A program made the position numbers and the translations under genes. Shown here piece by piece: positions 39,475-48,883 of a DNA stretch of 64,000 bases. Under the pieces are notes generated by a model. That model worked only from the letters and a program-made list of their open reading frames with translations. It ran no database searches and had not been told where the DNA came from. How positions within the stretch are numbered: the stretch's first letter is position 1; each line of letters opens with the position of its first letter. The stretch is from Oscillospiraceae bacterium. Lineage in GTDB: Bacteria > Bacillota > Clostridia > Oscillospirales > Ruminococcaceae. Location: assembly GCA_009784625.1 (NCBI GenBank), contig WRBI01000003.1, positions 1 through 64,000 of the forward strand, in the 5' to 3' direction.

Positions 39475-40950
39475 CTATCCGATTGCGGCGTCCATGATGG
39501 TATGCGCCGAGTCTGTTTCGGGATTAAACTCCCCGCTGATCCGCCCCTCGCAGATGGTCAGTACGCGGTTGCTCATCGCAAGCACTTCGGGCAGTTCGGA
39601 AGAAATCATGATGACCGAGCCGCCGTTTTCCGCGATTCTTTTAATCAGCAGGTAAATTTCGTACTTGGTGCCCACGTCGATGCCGCGGGTTGGCTCGTCG
39701 AGTATGAGTATATCGGGGTTGATTTCAAGCCAGCGCCCCATAATACATTTTTGCTGGTTCCCGCCCGAGAGCGTTTTGACTTTTGTGTGCGGAGATGGAG
39801 CCTTGATCGAAAGGCTCTTGATCTGCCGCTCGGCGATCTCTTTTTCTTTCGAAGCGTTTACAAACCCGAACTTTGATATCCGCCACAGGCTGGACATAAT
39901 CACATTGGCCTGCACCGAAAAAGGCAGTACCAGTCCTTCCAGTTTGCGGTCTTCGGGGAGCAGCCCCACACCGGCGCGCATACCGTCCCTTGGGTTTTTA
40001 ATTTTGACTTTTCTGCCGTTTATAAGTATCTTGAGTTCTTTGGCTTTGTCTGCGCCGTATATCGCCCGGACAATCTCGGTGCGGCCCGCGCCGACCAGCC
40101 CGACAAACCCAAGTATTTCACCTTTTTTAAGTTCGAACGCGATGTTTTTCAGCTTGCGCGTGTTGATTGTCTCTACGTTCATGATTGTCTCGCCGGCGGC
40201 GTGCGGCCGTTCGGGGTATTCGTTCTCAATCTCGCGGCCAATCATTTTCGCGATCATTTCGTTTCTGGTCAGCTCGGCGATTGGCTTTGTGTCGATCACT
40301 TTGCCGTCACGTATGATTGTGACTGTGTCGCACAATTCAAATATCTCGTCAAGCTTGTGGCTGATATAGATGATGGTAACACCCTTTTTGCGCAGGTCAC
40401 CTATCAGGACAAACAATTGCTTGAGCTCATCGGCGGTCAGGCTGCTGCTCGGCTCATCCATAATGATGAGCTTGGAGTTAAAGGACAGCGCCTTGCTGAT
40501 CTCTACCATTTGTTTTTCGGCGGCGCTCAGGTCACTCACCATCTTGTGGGTGTCAATTTTGCTCCCGATGCTGTCTAAAAGTTCCCGCGCATTTTTGTGG
40601 ATATTGCGCATCCCATTCATTTCCGCGTAGCGGCCAAGGAATATGTTTTCGCCGACCGTAAGCGTATTCACCAGGTTAAACTCCTGATAAATGATGCTCA
40701 GGCCGCTTCTGATCGACTGGATGGGTGTGGTGTTCTCGACTGTCTGGCCGTCAAACACAATTGTACCGGAATCCTTTGTGTGGACGCCGGAAAGAATTTT
40801 CATCAGTGTGGATTTTCCCGCGCCATTCTCACCGACCACGCCGTGTACCGTCCCCTTGCGTACCGTTATACAGGCATCGGTAAGTGCCCGAACCCCGGGA
40901 AAGGATTTGTTCACATTTTGAACGGACAAAATGACATCGCTGTTATCCAT
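39475..40950 (-). CDS. Sugar ABC transporter ATP-binding protein (RbsA type, tandem ATPase)
   Basis: GENGAGKSTLMKILSG, LSAAEKQMVEI, LSGGNQQKCIMGRWL, ILILDEPTRGIDVGTK; MDNSDVILSVQNVNKSF start at 40950. Confidence 0.9.
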   Translation of the reverse strand: MDNSDVILSVQNVNKSFPGVRALTDACITVRKGTVHGVVGENGAGKSTLMKILSGVHTKDSGTIVFDGQTVENTTPIQSIRSGLSIIYQEFNLVNTLTVGENIFLGRYAEMNGMRNIHKNARELLDSIGSKIDTHKMVSDLSAAEKQMVEISKALSFNSKLIIMDEPSSSLTADELKQLFVLIGDLRKKGVTIIYISHKLDEIFELCDTVTIIRDGKVIDTKPIAELTRNEMIAKMIGREIENEYPERPHAAGETIMNVETINTRKLKNIAFELKKGEILGFVGLVGAGRTEIVRAIYGADKAKELKILINGRKVKIKNPRDGMRAGVGLLPEDRKLEGLVLPFSVQANVIMSSLWRISKFGFVNASKEKEIAERQIKSLSIKAPSPHTKVKTLSGGNQQKCIMGRWLEINPDILILDEPTRGIDVGTKYEIYLLIKRIAENGGSVIMISSELPEVLAMSNRVLTICEGRISGEFNPETDSAHTIMDAAIG

Positions 40951-41148
40951 GCGCAAATCACCTTTTTCTGTCTTGATATAGTTGATGCACTTCAAAAGCG
41001 GCCCAGGATTTGCGAGGATATTTTGTGTCCCGCTAGGATGACGCCGCGGCTTGGCTGACGCCAAGCAAGGAGGAAGACAACGCGGGGTGCAGAATAGATC
41101 GCAATGCCGGGTTGATCTTGGAGTGTATTAACTATAAACGAACGATAA

Positions 41149-41177
41149 TTCCGGGCCGGCAGACCGCCGGCCCGGAA
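41149..41177 (-). terminator. Hairpin between substrate-binding-protein gene and rbsA-like gene
   Basis: TTCCGGGCCGGC / GCCGGCCCGGAA. Confidence 0.7.
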
Positions 41178-41187
41178 CTGCTGCTCT

Positions 41188-42210
41188 CTACCAGTCAGGC
41201 TCCACGAAGCTGTCTATGCTGTCGAGGGTTACCATATCCAACGGAATCCAGTTGTCAACGGGGACTGTCCCGCCTTCCAGAATGATTCTTGCGTTCCGAA
41301 GGGATTCGGTCGCCATGTTTGTAAAGCTCTGGCCAACGCTGAGCGCCTGTGTGCCGGCACGAACCTGGGCATAACCGGTTCTGTTGCCGTCAACGCCGAT
41401 TACAAACACGTCGGTCATCCCCGCGTTTTGAAGCGCGTCGATAACGCCGCTCGCGCCGTTATCCCAGTGGCACCACACGATGTCGATCTCATCGCCAAAC
41501 CGCACGATAAAGTCTTCCATAATCGCGAGGGCTTCGTGTGTGTTCCAGCCGGTCGGTGCAAATTGCGAATCAAGCATAACGATATTGTCCGCGATGCCTT
41601 CCTGGAAACCGCTGTGGCGGTCGTTCGCGGCGGAGTGGCCTGCCTGGCCGCCTACTTCAACAAAGTTTGCGCCGTCCGGGAAGTGCGCCGACACGAATTC
41701 ACCGGCTTGCACGCCGCCCAAAAAGTCGTCGGAACCGACAAAGAAGTCCATCACGCCTCTGTGTTCATCCGGCAGGACGGACGAGAACATGCCGACGACA
41801 AGGCCCGCGTCTCTGGCTTGTTGGAGTGCGGGGATAATGCCTTCGATAGAACTCGGGTTTACAAACACCGCGTCGTATCCGTTTGCGATTGCGGTCAGAA
41901 CGCCGTCAAATTCTACGGCCGGTTCGTTTTCGCCCGCAAAGACGGACATTTCAAAGCCGAACTCGGGGGCCAGCCTTTGGAACTCTCTCCAAGAGAACGC
42001 CTGCGACTCATTGGACATCGCCTGTGTGATGAAAGCCGCTCTGAAGATTTGGTCTCCGGACGCCGCTTCGCCTCCATCCGCCGGGGCATCTGGGGCTGCC
42101 GGGGTTGTCGGAGCCGCCGGAGCCGGCGCGGTGCCTCCGCCGCCGCAAGCGGCAAAGATACCGACGACCAGGGCAAGTACAACCAGGGTTGCTAGGGTGC
42201 GCTTTTTCAT
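41188..42210 (-). CDS. Sugar ABC transporter substrate-binding lipoprotein (periplasmic-binding LacI-like)
   Basis: Lipobox FAACG, Ala/Pro linker, PBP type 1 fold. Confidence 0.85.
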   Translation of the reverse strand: MKKRTLATLVVLALVVGIFAACGGGGTAPAPAAPTTPAAPDAPADGGEAASGDQIFRAAFITQAMSNESQAFSWREFQRLAPEFGFEMSVFAGENEPAVEFDGVLTAIANGYDAVFVNPSSIEGIIPALQQARDAGLVVGMFSSVLPDEHRGVMDFFVGSDDFLGGVQAGEFVSAHFPDGANFVEVGGQAGHSAANDRHSGFQEGIADNIVMLDSQFAPTGWNTHEALAIMEDFIVRFGDEIDIVWCHWDNGASGVIDALQNAGMTDVFVIGVDGNRTGYAQVRAGTQALSVGQSFTNMATESLRNARIILEGGTVPVDNWIPLDMVTLDSIDSFVEPDW

Positions 42211-42316
42211 TTAGTTTCCTCCCTTATTGATTTCGAAAATATGATAAAACAAGCCCGGGTCCACAAACATTCGGTGTTAACAGACGCCGCGGATTTTGGG
42301 CGTGTTGTATCCGGAG

Positions 42317-43270
42317 CTATACGGTGTCGCCGTACAAACGCTGTGCCAGGCGCATGGCGTTTTCAGATGTGTTGGCGGTGACCAAGTGCCTATGTAAAGG
42401 GTTGGTGACCCGCTCGGTCAATCCGCTCCAAAACTGCTCAAGAAACCACTGGTTTTTGAACAGGCTGCCTGTCAACACAACATGTAAAGGCTCTTCGGGC
42501 GGGTACTGTGCGCGCCGGGTCAGCGTTGTTGCCAGTTTCCAAAGCTCTAAGTGTGCGGCTTCGGCAACTTCGCGGGTATACGCATCACCCGCCTGCGCAT
42601 ATTCCAGTATCACCCGCGCGCAGGAGGCGATCTCGGACACATCCATCGCCGCAAACCTAGCTTGCACGGACGCGAAATCTTCGATCTTAAAAAAGCGGGT
42701 GATCTCCCGATAAACAGGCCGGTCAATCCCGTCGCCGTCACAGAACGCCAACATATCCCGCAGGACGCGCTGTGCAATCCAAAAGCCACTGCCGCCATCG
42801 CTGAGAAGCGCGCCCCAGCCGCCCGCGCGAAAGACAGGCCGGCCGGGAGAAAACGCCATACAGTTAGACCCGGTTCCGCCCACCATACAAATCCCCGGGG
42901 CTTCGGCCGCCGCCAGAAAGGCCAGCTCACAGTCGTTGTACAGGGTTGTCTGCCCGTCGTCCAGCCCAATCGCCCCGACCATTTTTTGGTAGACGCGCAT
43001 GTCTTCCGGCGTGTCGCACCCGGAAATGCCAAAGACCGCCCCGCTTATGTCTTTCAGGCACAGGCCCTCTGTTTTGCAAGTCTCAAGAAAGCTCTCGATC
43101 AGGTTGCCGTATGCTTTTTCATAGCCGATTGACCGGTAATTTGACCCGCCGTATATGTATTTGTGAACTTCGCCTCCGGCCAGAGCGCGGATGCCGTATT
43201 CTGTCTTACTGCCCCCGGCGTCCACCGCCACTAAATATTTTTGACTCACACCGCACTTCCCCCCGCCCAC
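42317..43270 (-). CDS. BadF/BadG/BcrA/BcrD-type ATPase / N-acetylhexosamine-kinase-like
   Basis: YLVAVDAGGSKTEYGI, GICMVGGTGSNCMAF, GGWGALLSDGGSGFWIAQ. Confidence 0.85.
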   Translation of the reverse strand: MGGGKCGVSQKYLVAVDAGGSKTEYGIRALAGGEVHKYIYGGSNYRSIGYEKAYGNLIESFLETCKTEGLCLKDISGAVFGISGCDTPEDMRVYQKMVGAIGLDDGQTTLYNDCELAFLAAAEAPGICMVGGTGSNCMAFSPGRPVFRAGGWGALLSDGGSGFWIAQRVLRDMLAFCDGDGIDRPVYREITRFFKIEDFASVQARFAAMDVSEIASCARVILEYAQAGDAYTREVAEAAHLELWKLATTLTRRAQYPPEEPLHVVLTGSLFKNQWFLEQFWSGLTERVTNPLHRHLVTANTSENAMRLAQRLYGDTV

Positions 43271-44292
43271 TCGAACGACATCCCCGACAGCGCGTCCTGT
43301 ACAAGAATTAAAAGCCCTTTTTCATAAGCCGCGCTTTCATCCGTCATCAGATGAAAAGAGGGGATCGTCCAGATGGGGAGGTGTTTTTCACACACATGCC
43401 GCAAATGCCGCAGCATCTCCTCGGTGGTGAACTCGCCGCCGAAAGCAATGACCGGCGGATTGAGAAGACAGATGATGTTGATGACAATATCCGCGATCAG
43501 CTGTACTTTTTGCGGGAGTCCTTCGGCCTGCCCGAGCAGATATTCCAGCGCCTTGCACTGTTCTACCCCGGGCACGTTGGTCAGGTGGGCAATTTCGCCG
43601 GCAAAGTTGGAAAAGCCCCGGACAATCCGCCCGCCCATCACGATGCCGGCGCCAACGCCCTGCCCGATATGCACAAACGCGATATCCGAGTCATGCCCGA
43701 TGCCGGAGGCAATACTGCCCAGGGCTACCGAATTCATATCGTTTTCTACATATACGGGGATCCCCAGCTTTTCTTCCAAAATATACGAAAGCGCAACGCC
43801 CTCCATGCTTGGTATTTGCGAAATGGAGTACAGCGCCCCGCCGGGACCCACCGCACTCGGCACGCCAACACTGATTATCCGGATGTCGTCATCCTGTTTT
43901 TTAAGCGTTTGCGACAGTGTTTGCAGTTTTTCTAAGTGGGAATCGGCGGCGGTCAGCGGCCATGTGTTGCGCTGAATCACCTTACCGTCAACGGTCAGAA
44001 CCGCGTATGCCAGCTCCCGGGGAAAGACCCGGATGACCGCGGTCCGCAAATGGTCTGTTTGCAGGGTATAGCATTTCGGCCTTCTTCCGCCCACCGACAC
44101 CGCAAAGCTGCCCGGGCGCACCACGCCCTTTTGTTCGAGTTCCTGCACAAAAGCGTTTACCGTTGGCTGACTGAGACCGGTGCGCTCGGCCAGCTGTTTG
44201 CGGGTGGCGGTTTTCATCTCGGACAGCGCGTTCATGATCAAGCTGGCATTCAGCCTTTTCAGCGGATGAATTTCTGTGTTCCGGCGAGCCAT
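43246..44292 (-). CDS. ROK-family transcriptional regulator (NagC/XylR-like)
   Basis: N-terminal wHTH TRKQLAERTGLSQPTVNAFVQELEQKGVV plus ROK ATPase-like domain. Confidence 0.88.
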   Translation of the reverse strand: MARRNTEIHPLKRLNASLIMNALSEMKTATRKQLAERTGLSQPTVNAFVQELEQKGVVRPGSFAVSVGGRRPKCYTLQTDHLRTAVIRVFPRELAYAVLTVDGKVIQRNTWPLTAADSHLEKLQTLSQTLKKQDDDIRIISVGVPSAVGPGGALYSISQIPSMEGVALSYILEEKLGIPVYVENDMNSVALGSIASGIGHDSDIAFVHIGQGVGAGIVMGGRIVRGFSNFAGEIAHLTNVPGVEQCKALEYLLGQAEGLPQKVQLIADIVINIICLLNPPVIAFGGEFTTEEMLRHLRHVCEKHLPIWTIPSFHLMTDESAAYEKGLLILVQDALSGMSFEWAGGSAV

Positions 44293-44600
44293 AGCATCAC
44301 CTTGTTAAATAAATTTAAAATAGTTTAAAATACAAGAATTGTTTTTTAGCATAGATATCATAGTTTTTTAGTAATTTTTAAACCAACTCCATTTTTAAAA
44401 TTAAATGATTTAAAGAATGAATTTAATTTACCATACAAGTGACAAAATGTCAAGATGCCTAAATTCACAAATCAGAATGTGATGAATTGTAGAAAATGCA
44501 CACAGAGCCGCGCTGTACATACTTCGGACGGCGGCTTCGTTTGACGCGCGGCATAAAACCATGATACAATTACCTGCATTAATGGATGGGAGGGGTTTCG

Positions 44601-45524
44601 ATGGCCAAACTCATTGCAATCGGTGAATCTCTGATTGACTTTCTCCCCTGCTCCAAAGGCAGGCTGGCGGGGGTAAAATCGTTTGAGAAATGCCCTGGAG
44701 GGGGGCCGGCCAACGTCGGGGCCGCCGCCTCAAAGCTCGGGGTGGAAAGCATGTTGATCACAAAATTGGGCAAAGACGGCTTCGGCGACTTTCTCGCGGA
44801 AGAAATTCAAAAAGCGGGTATTGATGACCGCGCGGTGCTGCGCACAGAGGATGCGAGCACAGGGCTTGCCTTTGTATCCGACTCAGGCGATTCAGATGTG
44901 GAGTACCTCTTCTACCGCGCCCCGGCGGCGGACATGCTTCTCGCGGCCGAGGATATCCGCGAAGAGTGGTTCGAGCCCGACGATATTCTGCATTTCTGTT
45001 CAGTCACCCTTGTGGACGCCCCCTGCCGGGGCGCGCATGAGCGGGCAATCGAAATTGCCCGCGCAAAAGGCTGCTTGATCAGCTTTGACGTGAACCTGCG
45101 CCCACCGCTTTGGAAAAGCCTTAGCGATTTAAAAGAAGCTGTGCTTCGCTACATCCCCAAGGCGGACATTGTAAAGGCAACCGATGAAGAGCTGGCGTTT
45201 CTAGGCGAAATTCGGGCGCCGCATCAGCTGATCACGCTGGGCAGGGACGGCGCGCGGTATCTGGGCGGGGGGCTGGATGTTCAGGTAAGCGGTTTCCCTG
45301 TTGAAGTGGTGAACACAACGGGGGCGGGGGACGCGTTTATCGGAACGTTTCTGGCCCACTGTGTGCATGGGTTGGATTTCCTGAAACACAAGGCCGAGTG
45401 TGCGGATGTGATTCGCTTTTGCAACGCGGCGGCCGCCATTGTGGTCGGCCGCCCGGGCGCGCTGCAAGTCATGCCCACACAAGCGGAAGTGCGGGCGTTC
45501 CTGCGTACACGCGGTGCAATTTAA
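44601..45524 (+). CDS. PfkB-family carbohydrate kinase (fructokinase-like)
   Basis: AIGESLIDFLP, CPGGGPANVGAAASKLG, VNTTGAGDAFIGTFLAH. Confidence 0.9.
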   Translation: MAKLIAIGESLIDFLPCSKGRLAGVKSFEKCPGGGPANVGAAASKLGVESMLITKLGKDGFGDFLAEEIQKAGIDDRAVLRTEDASTGLAFVSDSGDSDVEYLFYRAPAADMLLAAEDIREEWFEPDDILHFCSVTLVDAPCRGAHERAIEIARAKGCLISFDVNLRPPLWKSLSDLKEAVLRYIPKADIVKATDEELAFLGEIRAPHQLITLGRDGARYLGGGLDVQVSGFPVEVVNTTGAGDAFIGTFLAHCVHGLDFLKHKAECADVIRFCNAAAAIVVGRPGALQVMPTQAEVRAFLRTRGAI

Positions 45525-45563
45525 GGTTAGCGAAATAAGGCAAGGCCGCGATAGAATAGCGCG

Positions 45564-45590
45564 AAAGGCACGGCGGCCAGCCGTGCCTTT
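45564..45590 (+). terminator. Intrinsic terminator
   Basis: AAAGGCACGGC / GCCGTGCCTTTT then TCTAT. Confidence 0.75.
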
Positions 45591-45716
45591 TCTATCTTTC
45601 TGCCTTACATTATATATACATGGTTTAATAGAGTCGAGGGAGCGCGGCGCGAATGATGCTTCAGCTATCAAACTTTGGATATAAAGTAGACTTTATTATC
45701 CATTACATGTATTATA

Positions 45717-46460
45717 TTAGCACAGGCTTAACAGCTGTACGGATTCCAATGCTTTGCGCAGGGATTCTTCGCTCACAACATTCGGGCATTTGAGCTTTCG
45801 CGACAGAGCCTCCCGCAAGTACTCGATTGTGCCGCGCACACGCTGGATGCCCATGACTTCTTCGATTTCCTCGCAGGAGACGCGGTTTATGTAATGTAAG
45901 TGGAGAATCATCCCCTGCTTTTCCGGGAGGTCCAGGATGTAATTCCCGAGCCTTTTCAGCTGTTGGTTATTTAGCTTTGTGTGCTTTGTGTCTGCCGGCA
46001 GGGCGCGGTCGAGCTCTTGAATCCGCTTTTCTTCCATGGCCGCGATTGCTTGGCGCAATGTGCGGGAGTAGTCAAACTTTTTTCCGCTCAGCCAGCAGAT
46101 CCCACATTCAGACGACAACAGCATGATTTCAAAGTCGCCCATAACGAGATCGAGCGCTTTTGATAACCCCGCGTCGGAGATCGGGTTTTCCAGCTCTAAG
46201 TAGCGCATACAGGAAAACCGGAACGCTTCGACAATCCCGTTTACGTTTTCACAGCCCGAATACCGCGCAATGATTTTGTTGTCAATCTTAAACACAAAGC
46301 GCCAGATATACAACAGGATGTGCTCTTTTTCCTGCGTGCGGATATACTCGGCCAAAACTTCGGCTTGTTTGGCTGTAATCGCGACACAGCTGCGGGGTTG
46401 ATAGTTGGTGAAGTCGTTTGGGCTTACGGGAGGCGGGGTCCGTTTTTCTACTCGTTTCAT
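45717..46460 (-). CDS. Sigma-70-region-4-like regulatory protein with apparent internal duplication
   Basis: C-terminal LPEKQGMILHLHYINRVSCEEIEEVMGIQRVRGTIEYLREALSRKL is sigma4-like; N-terminal half aligns to it. AAGAGG RBS supports start at 46460 over 46493. Confidence 0.6.
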   Translation of the reverse strand: MKRVEKRTPPPVSPNDFTNYQPRSCVAITAKQAEVLAEYIRTQEKEHILLYIWRFVFKIDNKIIARYSGCENVNGIVEAFRFSCMRYLELENPISDAGLSKALDLVMGDFEIMLLSSECGICWLSGKKFDYSRTLRQAIAAMEEKRIQELDRALPADTKHTKLNNQQLKRLGNYILDLPEKQGMILHLHYINRVSCEEIEEVMGIQRVRGTIEYLREALSRKLKCPNVVSEESLRKALESVQLLSLC

Positions 46461-46510
46461 TTTTTTCAACCTCTTTTGTTTGTTTTCTGACACTGCGATG
46501 TTGGGAGGGT

Positions 46511-47269
46511 ATGCTTGTGATTCGCGTTGCGATTTGTGATGACGATGTCAAGGTCGTTGAAGATATATATAAGTTCCTCAGATATCAAAGTGTGCGGATT
46601 GAAATTCTGACTTATCTTTCCGGCCAGGATTTCCTGCGCGACATTGACCGGGGGGAGGTATTTGACATTGGGTTCATCGACATACAAATGAGCGGGCTAA
46701 ACGGGGTTGAAGTGGGCGCGATTTTAAGAGATAAACCGGATGGAGATGATATGATTTTGATCTATATTTCAAGCCACGAAGTATATTACAGGGCGCTTGC
46801 AAACATTGGCAGCTTTCGGTTCATCAAGAAACCGATTGAGAAACCCGATCTCGACGATGTGTTTAATCGGGCGCTCAGACAGGCGCTCAAGCGAAAGCCG
46901 ATGCAAAGGTCTTCGATCTTTTTCAGGTACAGGGTCGGGGTCGAAGACATAGCGGTCAACATAGACGACATCGCTTACTTAAAAAACGTAAAGCGGACGA
47001 TAGAGCTGCATATCTGGAACCACGCGACCCGGGTGATCCGCTGTGAGAACAAGTTTTACGCCAAGATCGAAGAGGCGCTTGAGCAGTTTCCGCGAAACCG
47101 GTTCGTCAGGTGTGAGCGCTCTTACATCGTCAACTTACAGTATGTCGCGAAGATAGAGGGTGCGGCCTTTCTTCTCAAGGACGTGGACAAAACGCGGGTG
47201 CCTATCAGCCGGCTTCTCAAAGAAGAGACGAAAAAAGTCTATTTTAAGCATGTGGAGGATATGGCATGA
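46511..47269 (+). CDS. agrA-like: LytTR-family response regulator (AgrA-like)
   Basis: Receiver (VAICDDDVKVVEDI, FDIGFIDIQMSGLNGVEV) and LytTR domain (VEDIAVNIDDIAYLKNVKRTIELHIW, FVRCERSYIVNLQYV). Confidence 0.9.
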   Translation: MLVIRVAICDDDVKVVEDIYKFLRYQSVRIEILTYLSGQDFLRDIDRGEVFDIGFIDIQMSGLNGVEVGAILRDKPDGDDMILIYISSHEVYYRALANIGSFRFIKKPIEKPDLDDVFNRALRQALKRKPMQRSSIFFRYRVGVEDIAVNIDDIAYLKNVKRTIELHIWNHATRVIRCENKFYAKIEEALEQFPRNRFVRCERSYIVNLQYVAKIEGAAFLLKDVDKTRVPISRLLKEETKKVYFKHVEDMA

Positions 47270-48648
47270 GCGCGGGCGCTTTCATCGCAAGCCAGTATTT
47301 AAACGGCGTGTTAACTATGATTTTGTACTACTATGGCCTTAGCAGCATATTTAAGCCTGCGATCAAAAGAAGATGGATTCTTTTAACATTCACAGCTTAT
47401 CTCGTAGTATCTAATCAAATGTTTTTTGCGTTTAACAATATGCTGGCAAATATATTTACGAATGTCTTTTTTCTAAGCATTATCTCTCTGATGATTATAG
47501 GTAGCACGGGTGTTAAGCTCGTATACGCGCTACTCATGTACATGGTATGTGTTATAGGTGAAGTGATCGCATTTGTATCATTAAGCTACTTACATTTCGC
47601 TTGGTATGGAGTCCCCATGTCTTTAGAAAACATAAATAATATTGTGATTGTGCGAACTACAACAAATATCATAAATGTATTATCTGTGATTTTGCTCGTT
47701 CACCTGTTTCGCAAACTTTTTTTAAAACGAACAGGCTATGTAATCAAATTCCCCACGACATATTCTGTTGCAATGACACTGATTATAGTCGGAGTTATTT
47801 TGATGCAGACCACATACTTTACGCTCTCAATAGACAATATACAGTCAAGCATCATATCAACAATACTTTCGCAGCTTGTGCTTTTAATGATAATATTTCT
47901 TACCATATGGATTTATAACACCACCTACAAACACATGGAGTCACTTGAAGAAAACAAACAAAAAGACATCATGCTTGAGCATTGGCAATCACAATACATC
48001 ACCGCAATGAATGCGCAAAAAGTGATTGTCGAGCTGAACCACAACCTGCAATATCACTTTTTGACGTTGTCGTGTTTTTTGAAAAAAGGGAAAACCGAAG
48101 AGGCTCAAAAGCATATAGAAAAAGAGCTTGGCGCGCTCGACGACATTACCAGCACTGGCAATATGCCGATCGACACCATGCTCAATTATTACAACCACCG
48201 GGCCAGGGACGAGCTTGAAATTGAGATCAAAACCGAGCTTGCGATTCCGCCGGATATGCACCTGGACGCCGTTCTGGTGGTGACCATACTGGGCAACGCG
48301 CTTGAAAACGCCATCGAGGCCTGTCACCACCTCCTCCTGCCCGAGCGCTACATCCATGTAAGGGCATCGATTACAGAAAGCCGCGCACTGTTTATTGTGA
48401 TCACCAACCCGTATGCGCTCACCCCGGTGGCCGATAAAAATGGCCGCCTGCTCACCAGTAAAGGGAGCAAACAGCTGCATGGGTTTGGGCTTTCCAGCAT
48501 TCAGGAGATGTTTCCCGAAGACGCCGGGCAGATTTATTATGAATATAAGGACAACGTTTTTCGGTTTATGTTTCTGAATTACAACATTTTGGATGAAAAG
48601 TCAACGAACGTTACATCAAACCTACCGAACGTTACAATCGTTAAGTAA
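47266..48648 (+). CDS. agrC-like: GHKL-domain sensor histidine kinase (AgrC-like)
   Basis: N-terminal TM segments, C-terminal GHKL (TILGNALENAIEAC, GSKQLHGFGLSSIQEM); 4-bp overlap with agrA-like gene. Confidence 0.9.
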   Translation: MSAGAFIASQYLNGVLTMILYYYGLSSIFKPAIKRRWILLTFTAYLVVSNQMFFAFNNMLANIFTNVFFLSIISLMIIGSTGVKLVYALLMYMVCVIGEVIAFVSLSYLHFAWYGVPMSLENINNIVIVRTTTNIINVLSVILLVHLFRKLFLKRTGYVIKFPTTYSVAMTLIIVGVILMQTTYFTLSIDNIQSSIISTILSQLVLLMIIFLTIWIYNTTYKHMESLEENKQKDIMLEHWQSQYITAMNAQKVIVELNHNLQYHFLTLSCFLKKGKTEEAQKHIEKELGALDDITSTGNMPIDTMLNYYNHRARDELEIEIKTELAIPPDMHLDAVLVVTILGNALENAIEACHHLLLPERYIHVRASITESRALFIVITNPYALTPVADKNGRLLTSKGSKQLHGFGLSSIQEMFPEDAGQIYYEYKDNVFRFMFLNYNILDEKSTNVTSNLPNVTIVK

Positions 48649-48682
48649 AATGCTTGTCAGCACAGGAAATCCATGCTAACAT
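48601..48682 (+). promoter_or_regulatory. LytTR-like direct-repeat operator plus sigma-A-like promoter upstream of agrD-like ORF
   Basis: CGAACGTTACA at 48605 and 48626 (21-bp spacing); TTGTCA (48654-48659)-N17-TAACAT (48677-48682). Confidence 0.6.
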
Positions 48683-48724
48683 TGCTTTACAGTAAATATA
48701 TAGATTTGTGTGAGGTGTTTGTTT

Positions 48725-48871
48725 ATGAGACAACATATCATGAGTTTTGCTATGAGATGGATGGGTTGCATCGCTATGTTTGGCGCGGTATTAATTGCAA
48801 ACCGTAGCTGTCACGCAATTGTTCATCAAGAAGAAGAACCTGAGACTGTACAAAAGTTACGTAAATTTTAA
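48725..48871 (+). CDS. agrD-like: Cyclic-lactone autoinducer precursor peptide (AgrD-like); absent from the supplied ORF track
   Basis: ATG 48725 to TAA 48871: MRQHIMSFAMRWMGCIAMFGAVLIANRSCHAIVHQEEEPETVQKLRKF*. Hydrophobic leader, single core Cys, five-residue CHAIV, acidic/Pro tail; between agrC-like and agrB-like genes. Confidence 0.85.
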   Translation: MRQHIMSFAMRWMGCIAMFGAVLIANRSCHAIVHQEEEPETVQKLRKF

Positions 48872-48883
48872 GGAGTGTCTGTT

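Noticed and set aside
47266-48648. Natural-product (lanthipeptide-type) cluster around the two-component system
   Set aside because: No LanB/LanC/LanM, radical SAM or ABC exporter nearby; the AgrB-like protein and peptide fit quorum sensing better.
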